From contig NC_058342.1 of the NCBI RefSeq assembly GCF_905475395.1, forward strand, positions 23,532,640 to 23,596,639: DNA of 64,000 bases, read 5' to 3'. Under the pieces are notes generated by a model. That model searched no databases, had not been told where the DNA came from, and saw only the letters and a list, made by a program, of their open reading frames with translations. Below, one piece after another: positions 36,489 to 47,100 of the stretch (positions are counted from its first letter, which is position 1; each line of letters starts with the position of its first letter). The translations under genes were made by a program, and so were the position numbers. Source of the stretch: Chrysoperla carnea. Taxonomy: Eukaryota; Arthropoda; Insecta; Neuroptera; Chrysopidae.

Positions 36489-36705
36489 TCATTCATGTTG
36501 AGTTTTTCTTAAGCCTTGTAATGAATTTTCTGTGATATCGAATATTCGCTATTAATTAACTTTTATAAAAAAAAAATAATAATAAAAATATTTAACAAAA
36601 AAAAAAATAAAATAAATAAATAAATAAAGAACAAATTGTTATCAACAATTTTATAAAGAAATTTATTGAGTCAGTATTTGAATCTCTGAAATGTACCAGA
36701 CTTGT

Positions 36706-36711
36706 AATAAA
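36706..36711 (+). terminator. Candidate poly(A) signal of alpha2-delta
   Basis: AATAAA lies 218 bases after the TAA stop. An earlier AATAAA occurs at 36581 and an (AAAT)n tract at about 36598-36628, so the true site is uncertain. Confidence 0.45.
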
Positions 36712-37497
36712 TATAAATACACTTCGCAAAAAAAATAATGGTGATAATTTTTGCTTCGATAACTTTGTTATCCTTGATCATTTGGATTCAGCTGGAGCTT
36801 AATTTAAGCAAAGAGAAGTGCGCTACTCAAATATACCCTAAGACACGAACTGTTGTAATAGTAAATAGAAATTCAACACTTCAATTTTAACAGAATTTGG
36901 TCCAAATAAAATTATCAAAAAAATTGAACTTTTGAACTTTGAACTTTGTCCGCCATTTCCACCATTGATAAAAAGCGGTAGGGGATGATAATAACTTTTG
37001 AGCTATTTTCAAAAAGTTGAAGGAATATATTTTCGATTGAACTATTCTAGATTCACATTAGAAATTAGGATAATTTTTTGAGGTGAATGAGAATAAAGTT
37101 TCTTTTTTGCGAAATTTATATTGAATTAGAGGTGTCCCAGAATCTATCACATGAGCAAAGCAGAGAGATGCAAATGATGAAATTCAACAAAGTATGTCTC
37201 TTTGCAGTTTTAGGATCCGATATACCATTAATCTCTAATCTACCCTTGCGTCAAAAACAACACATATCAGAAAGTTATGAATTTCTCCAAACTATTAATT
37301 TTTCCGAAAAATAACACTGGAGCAAAGTTTTTCAACGAAAAATTTCCCTTTTATAATGTACAGTTTTTATTTTTCAATGTTCATCCATTTTCCGGAAAAG
37401 TTAAATAAAAAGTATGTGTTTTATTGAGGGTAGAATGAAGGTTAAATTTGTCTGGTATTCTGTCAGATACAAATACTCTCACCACGAACCCATATAA
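36712..37497. other. Intergenic, no gene seen
   Basis: A/T-rich. The small frame at 37087-37314 has no recognisable features. Confidence 0.45.
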
Positions 37498-37771
37498 CAA
37501 GGTCGTGAAACTCGAGTGGAGAGGGCAGCAGGAAAAAAGTGGCCCATCTGGGCGAGGTCTAGTTCTGCGCACTGTGCATTATCCTGTCTTTTGTTATCAA
37601 TTTTTTGTCTCTTATTATCAATCAATTGAAAATAATCTTGCTCGTTTGAGAGAAAGCCGTCTGATGCGCAGTACAAAGTACGCAACCACCGATGATACGA
37701 CCCCGCCAATATAGGCGCCGTAAATTCAATCACGGGCGCTTATAAATCGGTATAGGAGTTTCACGCCCTTG
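37498..37771. mobile_element. 274 bp inverted-repeat element (CAAGGTCGTGAAACTC)
   Basis: CAAGGTCGTGAAACTC at the left pairs with GAGTTTCACGCCCTTG at the right (one mismatch in 16). The interior carries AGAGGGCAGCAGGAAAAAAG and GCGCAGTACAAAGTACGC. It matches a partial copy at 55505-55650. Overlapping open frames on both strands inside it are incidental. Confidence 0.75.
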
Positions 37772-39392
37772 CTACATGGGCATTAAATTTAACACCAAAA
37801 AAAAAGGTAAAACAGTTCTGCCAACTAAATAAAAACCTAGCTCGTTATTTTAAAATTAGATAAATCATTGTCATTATAAGAGTTTAAATAAATTTTGTAT
37901 AAAAAAAAAATTAAAAGTAATTTGTTTTTAAAGCTTATGAATTCCGCTAGAAAAATTGAAAACTTGCATACAAAATTTGCTCATTTCAAAATTTTCAGCA
38001 CTATTCCTGGTATATGTTCGTAACATGTGAGTTTTCAATAACAGAATCGAGGCAATAACTTGTTTAATAAGTTTTTCCACAATAATCTCATAAAAAATTT
38101 ACTCATTTTCTGTTGATTGTAAACGAAATTATATTATTTTATTTAAAGTTATTTAAATAAAATTCACAGCTCAAAATGGCATTATTAAGAATACCGACGA
38201 GTGGCGGATTTAATTAAAAATGGTCCGGGGAAATAATGGACTGGTTTATAAAAAATTTGTAATGATTCAGCGAATTATCTGATAAAATCTTAATTGTTTT
38301 CAAAAACGGTTATTAAGTTATTAGGACAATAAAAAGAGAGTTTTATCCGATAGACGTTAAAAGAGCGGTTTGTAAATTTTATCTCTCTGGAATAATTATT
38401 CTCCAAAGAAAAATGTCACTAGGAGCTAATTTGGTGATCGTAATACTTCTTCGAAGAAAAATGAACGACATATTGCTAGAATACAAGTTAAACTTAGGAG
38501 ACAATTTCTATTTTGATAACCGCTTAAATCCGCTACTCCATTACGCCATTTTGAACTATATGAATTATAAAAGAGTGCTTGTTTTTCCGTTTCTTAAAAG
38601 ACAAGTAAAGTGATTAAACACGAAATGTGTTCTTAAATTTTATTAATTGTCAAAATATTTACGATTCAAAATAAGCTACTTGAAAAGTAGCCTTATTTCA
38701 TTTAACTTGGTACCTTAAAATTTTATGATTAAATAAGGGAATCATTAGTGGAAAATGTTTGAGTTTGTTCCATTTACAGTTCTAAGCTCAGTAGCTCAAT
38801 TTTCTGATCTAAGTGTCCAATGACTATGCGCAAATGTCATTTATTTTGATATGTAATTTGCGCAAGCGTGTTGATGAATTGCTTCAGTGTGATCTTTGTG
38901 AACCACCATAAGCAACTAGAAAAATAATAACTCATAACTTCAGGCTACGTGTGTTTTTATATACATCCATTTCGACGATGGTTTTAGCGAGAGAGGCTTT
39001 TCGAAATTACTCTTTTTGTATCACCGAGTGAAGATTTCCGATTAGAAAACAATGGATACTTTTATCACTACGTACACATAAAAGTTCAGAATTATAAATG
39101 GATCAAACTCGTTCAGATCATTGAGAATGAACGTATTCTGAGCCCATACATATAAATAAACAAAAATTGTTGGGCCCCCTAAATAAGATACTAAATATAT
39201 TTCAATCATTTAATAAATATGTATTAGGATTGAATTCGCCTTAAATTGTGCCCCCAAATATATTGAATCGTTCCCCGTCCAGGTAAAAAAAAGAAATATA
39301 TATTCAAATAAATTATCACTTATCCTTTTTCTCAATGTATTTGGAATAAAAAGTTGATTTTTCACTTCTATCCCTTGAAAAATAAATCCATA
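37772..39392. other. Intergenic, no gene seen
   Basis: No repeat with clear boundaries and no plausible exon. A 66-codon frame at 38413-38613 lacks domain features. Confidence 0.45.
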
Positions 39393-39577
39393 AGTGTTCT
39401 TTTAAGTCGCGCCAAATTGTCAAAATCGTTAACTTGTCACCAGAGTTTGCGCAATGAGAATAAAGAAAATGGAACACTCTTTTAAATCAAATTGGCATAT
39501 GATGAACAAATATTGGAAAATATTCATTGCGCAAACTCTGACGATTTCGATAATTTGACGCCACACAAAAGAACACT
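39393..39577. mobile_element. 185 bp MITE (AGTGTTCTTTT ends)
   Basis: The left arm AGTGTTCTTTTAAGTCGCGC..CAGAGTTTGCGCAATGA pairs with the right arm, whose reverse complement reads AGTGTTCTTTTGTGTGGCGT..CAGAGTTTGCGCAATGA. The arms are about 55-65 bp with a roughly 70 bp centre. No coding capacity. Confidence 0.8.
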
Positions 39578-40175
39578 GCTATTATTAATTGTTTTTATGT
39601 TCAAATTCTATAAATGTAAAAAAAAAAAAAAAAATGTTTGATATCTATCTTGCACCAATACTGCAAAACTTTACGTTAAAATAGTCAGTTTAGGGCTAGG
39701 CGTTGGGAATTTAGGGAGCAGTTGTTTAGGTTTTCCCTCTACAAAAAATTTTCGTAACCAGTCATTTCTCTCTCAGAAATTATTTATTGAGGGCGAAAAA
39801 ACATAAATCGTTTTATCGAGGGCCGTAAATCCTGCTTTTTTTGAATATCCGACAAAATAATTTTTGCATTTTTTATCTATCTTCCTTTTTAAATATCGTA
39901 CTCAATGAATACTAATTTTTTTTGAAGTCGCAAAATTAAAAATTTATAAATAAAAGAGAAGTCTTTGATTATGGTAGAGGAAAAGGTTTTAGGCCTAACC
40001 TTGGCAACATCCTCTAAAATTTTCATGTTATTCTGAAATGACTGTCAAATACTACGCCTGACTCTGGACCTAAACCGTTAATACCGTCTTTTCTTTAAAT
40101 AATTTAATAATTTATTGATCATTAATGCGTGCGCATATTCATTCGAAACGATTCAAAATTATCAGTTGATCGGTA

Positions 40176-40633
40176 TCATTGACATTATAGTACATAGACT
40201 ATGCATCGCTTATCTTTCCGTACAGTGAGAGGTGTGTCCACATCTGAGGTAATTGCTTGGGTCAGCTAGGGACATTTATTAAAAGAATATAGGGGCATTT
40301 ATCAAAAAAATAATATTGAATGTAGGGACATTTATAAAAAAAAAAAAAAAAAACAAAACAGAAACAAATTGAATGTAAAATTTTAATATTACAAAATTTT
40401 TTACATAAAACATCGTGATTTCACTAAACTTTTTCGCTTTTTGACTTAAGAAGATATTTATCACGTATCACTTTACATTTTTTCTTACGAATCTACAATG
40501 ACAAGTATGACAACAACACTTCTTTTGACATTTCTACACAGCCGCCATGATGGATTTAACCTAAGTAATTATCTCAGAAATTGGCACGCTTAGACTCGTT
40601 TGACACCCAGTCTATGTAAATAATGGTCTATGA
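40176..40633. repeat. ~458 bp imperfect inverted-repeat element
   Basis: The ends ATTATAGTACATAGACT and AGTCTATGTAAATAAT are inverted partners. TCTGAGGTAATTGCTTGGGT and AAGTAATTATCTCAGA pair further in. The centre has repeated GGGACATTTAT/GGGGCATTTAT words and a poly-A run. Confidence 0.6.
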
Positions 40634-41960
40634 TCGGTATACATTAATAAAGTATTACTGCAATACTGCCATCTATTGAGCGAACAACTCATATGAGATG
40701 AGGGACGAAAAACAAATATACAAAATTTTATTATTATTATTTTTAATATAATCAATCTCTTTAAAAATATTAATGAAATGTTTTTAACGAGTTTATTTAG
40801 ATGTTTTCGAAGAAACAAATGTCTATAAAATTCAATGAATTAAATAAAACACTAGTATAAATTATCTGTCAAAATATATTTTAAATTTAACCCTTAAATG
40901 GTGTCGTACTGTATTAGAATGATGCATTTAAATATTTTTATTAAAGTGTAAATAAAAGGTTGAATATTGTATAAAAATTGTTAATATTTTACTATTTGTT
41001 AATATTTCTCTCAGATGTAATCAAAAATTTGATAATAAATGTTTTAATAACAATAAGTTCAAAATTGTAAAACACATATTATTCGACTACACCTGTAGCC
41101 ATTAAGAGTTAAATTTAACACTTTAGTGTCCCTCAAATGAGTTAACAACAGTTTTTTCACATAATTTTCCATAATAACTGTACGAAGGTTAGATATAAAA
41201 CTATCATCAGATTTATAACCTTTGTGAAAAAAACATTCAAATATTTTTAACGGATTTTCTCAGTTTTCTCAATTGGTGTGAAATAGTTTTAGTTAAATTT
41301 AATTGGTTCATTGTTATTTACATAAAATACAAAAGATTTGTCGTTTGTTATAAAAAATATTTTAAAACAAAAATTTGCGGCAATTTGTTTGATAAAGAAA
41401 CTTTATACCAAAAAAAAAAGTCGTAAGTTAATATAGAGCTCCATTAATAAAATAATTCTTCGTTGCCCCTCATTAAATGCTTTTTATCGAAACATGAAAC
41501 ATAAAAGGGCGAGAAGGCGATCTGGAGAAATGACCTTATTATAGGGTTGCTACCTCAAAGTTACAGGAAGTCAGAAGATAAATTAGAAAGTGTTTCTTGG
41601 TATAAAGTCGCTTTAAAACAGATATTATGCATAGAAAAATGTTTTTGATTTAATTATTTATGATTTTCTTTCAATAAACAAATGTATAAATTTGAACGTT
41701 TTGAATAAATTATATACTGAAATCGATCAAACTCACTTGTTGTTTCATTTATGTTTACCTGACTCCCAACCCGACCCGACTGCAGTCTATGTTAATCAGT
41801 TCATGTATTTTCTTTTGTGGCACATTAGAGACCAAACGCGTGGACCGATATTGATGTTTTTTATATCAATCGATTTGTCATAATCTCACGAGTGCCATTA
41901 AAGACATGGTAGTGATGAAAATTCAATATAACGACAGCCTGGCGCCATATTGTAAAAAAG
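40634..41960. other. Intergenic with one dispersed repeat
   Basis: 41541-41580 is the second copy of the CTACCTCAAAGTTACAGGAA repeat (first copy 11225-11290). Nothing else supported. Confidence 0.45.
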
Positions 41961-42131
41961 ACAAATTAAAAGAAAAAACAAGTCCAGTAGTTTACATAAC
42001 TAGCGACTTTAACAGTTGGGATCCATTTAAATTTAGACCGGCTCAAATCATCCCAATAATGGGCCTAGGGCCTAGGCTATTAAAGTCGCTATGTAAACAA
42101 CTGAATTTTTTTTTTCAATTTGTATTTAACA
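41961..42131. repeat. Long imperfect hairpin upstream of Drosha
   Basis: The left arm (41961-42025) contains AGTTTACATAACTAGCGACT and ACAAATTAAAAGAAAAAACA. The right arm contains AGTCGCTATGTAAACAACTG and TTTTTTTTTTCAATTTGT. Pairing covers about 50 bp with small bulges, around a loop of roughly 60 bp that contains GGCCTAGGGCCTAGGC and a TTGGGAT/ATCCCAA pair. Confidence 0.65.
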
Positions 42132-43464
42132 CAGTCGGGTTTTTTTTTTTTTAATTTATTTTTTGTATTCTATTAAATATATTTTCAGAGAAGTTATATC
42201 TATAGGATATTCTGATGAAGCTGAAGAGAGGTATGTATGTTTCTCGCCGCTACTTCAAATTCTTAGAAAAGTTTTGTTTCAGAATTTAATAAAACTCAGT
42301 TTATAAGCTAATAATTGCCCCAAAAATTTCAAAAATCGTGTTTATTTAATTATTAAGTGAGTATAGTTTCTGAGAAAAATGATATCGCAGAGCGATTTCC
42401 GACGTTATTTTAAAGCGACGAATGAACTCTATTTTCGAATTTTTTTGTGTCAAATTTACGTTATAAACTGAATTTTATTCGTACACATGTATAAGTCAAT
42501 GTCTATGTTTGATAAAGCAATGTCTATGTTTGATCACTTTATGTATAAGTCTATGACTCGTTCGCCTACAGTGTATTTGAATTTGATTTCTAAATGTTGG
42601 TATTTTGTGAAGTGTCACTTTTTTTTGTATTGATACTCAAAAAAAACTGAATAATTTTACAAATGATTTTGCTGAAATAATTTTTATTTTGCTAATTTTA
42701 TTTTAATATATGTAAGTCTAACTTTTATATTTCAATATTAACAGATTAATTTTTGTATGTTTCTACAAATATTATTATATTTAACCTCAATGTACCAACT
42801 TGCACATAAAACTTTAGGCTTGCTTATTTTTGAACTATCAAATTTCATTTTTTTTTTTATATTAATGATTGTACATTAGATTAAATATTAATAATTATTA
42901 GAACAAAATGTCTGATATATTCAGTTATGAAATCAATAACTCTAAATTTAAAAAAAAAATCAACGAGCCGGTTTTATACAAACACATTTTACCATCTACA
43001 AAATGTCCCAAAAAATGTATACATTTTTTTATGGTCGTAACACATAATTATTATGATACAGAAAAATTCCTAAATTCAAAATAAATACTGGAATATTGTC
43101 GTTTCTGTTCAACCATAAAATTGATTAACTTTGCGTTATAATATCTCACCAATTTCAATATTAAAATCAGTAATAGTAGTTTTAGTATTAACTGAAGAAC
43201 AATGAAGAGTTACCTATATGCACGATGCTAGTATACATGCTTGTCTTCAAATAATGTATTATTTTGAACTCTAATGTACCACGCAACTATTTCTCATACA
43301 ATATATAGTGCATGAAGTATTGTTTACAATTCTGTTCATATAGATATCTCTCTTCAACCACAAATACCCTAACTATTGTCGTGTCTGTTCAACAATAAAA
43401 TTGATTAAACTTGCGTTATTATATCGTTAAACTTTGAATCAAATTAAATGAATTTATATTTCAG
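42132..43464. other. Upstream or 5' UTR intron region of Drosha
   Basis: A degenerate family E piece lies at about 42335-42430. A direct repeat (43091-43147 and 43372-43427) sits 280 bp apart. No upstream Drosha exon was identified. A possible acceptor (TTTCAG) at 43459-43464 suggests a non-coding first exon further left. Confidence 0.45.
43091..43427 (+). repeat. 57-bp direct repeat pair upstream of Drosha
   Basis: ATTGTCGTTTCTGTTCAACC (43095) and ATTGTCGTGTCTGTTCAACA (43375) begin two copies that continue as ATAAAATTGATTAA(C/A)(T/C)TTGCGTTAT. They are 280 bp apart; the DNA between them is not repeated. Confidence 0.75.
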
Positions 43465-43485
43465 ATCCAAAATTCCCAAGCACCA

Positions 43486-44105
43486 ATGAATTACTACAAT
43501 CAAAGTACATCATATTCTGCCAATCCAGTAACAACAACAGGAGCCAATGAAGTTAAAACTGACTACAAAGTACATGACGCATCTGCAACCAATTCCTTTG
43601 TCTATAACTACCATGAAACCCCAGGTATATCATATACCCCATTCAATCATCCCCCACCAAATATACCCGGATATTATACTAGCAATGTAAATCCATATTA
43701 TTCACAAAGTGCCTCCAGTACCAATCCCCAAATCCCACAATATGCTGCTTTGCCGCCCGCTTCGAGCCAACCTGTTCTATTACCCGATCTTACAAAACCT
43801 CCACCCAATTTTACACCTGTGAATTATAATACCAGTGTGATTCCATATATTCCAAATTCTTCGACTAACTATTATGGATATACACCAACACCTGGTGCAG
43901 TACTACCGAGCAAATATTCGAAAAGTGACGATCATAAAACCAAATCACCGATTCGTAATGAGTCACGTAAATATGAATCGTCGCGTAGAGATGATTCATA
44001 TAAATCATCGTCAAGAGGTCGAAGTCCACCACGTGATAAATATTATCGATCGTCGTCGAATTATCCTTACAGACGTGATCGATCTAGATCAAGGGATAGT
44101 TCAAG
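43486..44105 (+). CDS. drosha: Drosha exon 1: Pro/Tyr-rich and RS-rich N-terminus
   Basis: It encodes 206 residues and a split codon. It begins MNYYNQSTSYSANPV; Pro, Asn, Ser and Tyr dominate up to about residue 145, then Ser/Arg dipeptides (SSRRDDSYKSSSRGRSPPRD, SRSRDSS). Such a low-complexity N-terminus followed by an RS region is typical of animal Drosha and linked to nuclear localisation. The exon is preceded by TTTCAG, so it may be the second transcript exon. Confidence 0.9.
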
Positions 44106-47100
44106 GTAATTCAATTTGATAAATTTTCCAAAAAAATACGACTCCATTCAAAAATAGGTTGTAGTTTCATACGGCACTATTTCAAAGCCGGTTCAAGTAC
44201 ACCCTGTAAGTACAAGTGAAGCTCACTCATGTATACAAATTCTAAGGGACTTCTAAACATGCTAGAAAGATTTAGTCTGAAAATCGAAAAACTTCAAACT
44301 TTTTTTGTTCTATAAATGCTAAAAAGATGATGTTTTCACCAACTGACCCAAAATAGAGCCAAATTAACATAATACTTCGAAATATTTCATTAGCTACATC
44401 GTAACTTCTCCGGAAAATCAAAAAAACAATCAAAATTACATTTTTAAGTTCAATGCATGCTAGAAAGATGAGATTTTCATCAACCGACCCAAAATAAAGT
44501 CACATTAACAGCATACTTTGAAATATTTCATTACCTATAACGCAATCCCTCGAAAATTACAAAAGCATCCCCAAAACTACCTCTTTTCTTCTATAAATGT
44601 AAGAGAGATGCGGGTTATATTGCATATTGCAAATGTTTTGCTGACATTTCAATTCAAGCAAAGTAACTAGTTTCGATAATAAGTAATTAATGAGCATGGC
44701 GGTAGTGACCGTTCAACCTTAAATGCTACGAAAATGAATGTTTTGGTCCGATTTTGAAATAAATTTTGCCCTATATAAATTCATTTACCACACTTTGTAC
44801 TTAAACTAAATTTGTTCGCAGTCGTCGTAAATACAGATCCAGGTCACGATCAAGATCTCCGTCCCGTTCGCGACCCTCCCGGAAAGTCGAAAGTGAACGT
44901 GATCAATTGTTAGAAAAATGGCGGCGTAACTATTGCAATACAAGTGATGAAATGACAAGTCGATTACGTGATTGGATGACCCAAGAGGATGAAAAAGAGA
45001 TAATACGTTCAACGCCAGCAGAAAAATATTATACACGAAAAATCGACAATGCAAAGATTGTTCGAGCAACAAATAGTTTGTTGGACTTGTGTGACAAATT
45101 TAAACATGAACTAGTGGATCGTGCTCAACGTGTCCGTAGCACTAAGCCCAAATATGAATTACCACCAAGAAAAACTCGTACGAGACTGTGCAAGCATAAA
45201 TGTGAGTACATAAACCAATTTCAAATGGTTTGCCGTTTTTATTTTTTCTTTATTTTTCGAATAGAACTTTTTTCAAATATAATATATAAAAAACGGCCAA
45301 GGAAAAGTCAGGCAATTTCTTATGAACAATTCGATCGCCCCCCTGCCTGTAGAAAATTTTGAACACCCAGTTTCAATGCATTTGTAATCTTTGAGGTTTG
45401 TTTGTAAATTTTAGCCGAGAAATGCAGTTCTTCAGATAGTAGTTCAGAAGATATGACCGACGAAGAAGATTGTACCATGGAAGAGTTAGTTCGAAAACAA
45501 CGTCATCCTGATCGATTACATCTAGAAATGTGGTACAATGATCCTGGTGAAATGAATGATGGTCCATTATGCCGATGTTCCCTAAAAGCTCGAAAATCAG
45601 GTATACGGCATGGTATTTACGCTGGTGAGAAAACATTAGCCAAATGTGACGTAAATACGAATAACGCTGATAGATTGTACCATTATCGTATAACAATATC
45701 ACCACCGACGAATTTTCTCACGAAAACACCAACAATTATTCGACATGACGATCATGAATTTATTTTTGAGGGTTTTTCGATGTTGTCACATTTTCCGTTG
45801 GAGAAGTTACCCACTTGTAAAGTAATTCGATTTAATATCGAATATACGATCCTGTACGTCGAAGAAAAGGCTTCAGAAAATTTTTGTATTCGTGAATTGG
45901 ATTTGTTTCGTAAGTTCTTTTGAATTACAGTAAAACTTCGATAAGTTCAAAAGAAAAGTTTGAATTTCAGTCAAACTTCGATAAGTTTAAAAGAAAAGTT
46001 TGAATTTTTAACTAGGTTTGAAGTAAATAGGTTTAAAGGCTGATAAAGGAAAAGGTGTTTTAAACCAAAAGCTAATACTTTAATTATTCGATTGTTTGCT
46101 CAAGAAGCTAAGTTGTAGAAGTCTCATTTTATAAGCAACAAGTAAATAAGCATAAGTAGAGGTTTGATTTATCGGGGTTTTACTATATTTACATCTGCAC
46201 TTAATTTCTATTCGGTTGCAATATGTTTGTATTGTTTTGTAGATGATTATTTGTTTCGAGAGATTCTAGAATTGGTAGATTTTAATTTAAAAGCTGCAGG
46301 TGATGAAAATGGATGTTCACAGTTTCATTTTATGCCCAGATTTGTACGAGATATCGAAGGTATGAAATTTAAACAAAAATTTGAAGTCATTGTTACCGCC
46401 ATGTTATTCCTTGTGAATTTTCGAAAAAAAAGTTTTAAAATGAGCATGAGAGAAAACCTACGCAATCGTTTTGAAAGAAAATGATTTGTTTCTTTTTCAG
46501 ATGGTAAAGAAATTTTATCGATGTGCGAAGTTTTACGATATTTGCTAAAGAATTCATATCTATTGATCGAAGATTCGTTTCTACCAGAAATGGTTGCAAA
46601 AACACAATATGAATGGCAAAATTTTGCTGATGAAATTAAAGGTATGGTCGTTACATATCCCGGTAAAAAACCATGTTCGGTGCGTGTCGATCAGTTAGAT
46701 CGTAACATGAATCAACAAACTGAAGGGAAATACGTTTATCCAGAAATTGTACATTTTGGTATCCGACCACCGCAGCTTAGTTATGCTGGAAATCCAGAGT
46801 AAGAATAAATATTCATATTTTTTCATGATTTAAGGTGACTTTTTATCAAAATCACCGTAGATAATAAATAATTATGTGTGTCAGCTCCGACGCACGATTA
46901 GAGTTTGCTCTTTAAGTGTTGAATATTGTGCTGTTAGTTTCAAACCATAGATGCTTTGTCTGTTATATGTACTATGTAGTTCTATTTACATACGTATGGT
47001 AACCCGAAAAAACGATGTATACTCAATGTCACAAAAAATGCTCGTTTTAAAACATTCTAAGTGTTACTATTATAACATAACATATGATGAGTACGCTTAG

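Noticed and set aside
41906..42154. 82-codon frame as a possible upstream Drosha exon
   Set aside because: It coincides with the long hairpin and ends in poly-Phe from a T run; no donor in the right phase was found to join it to 43465.
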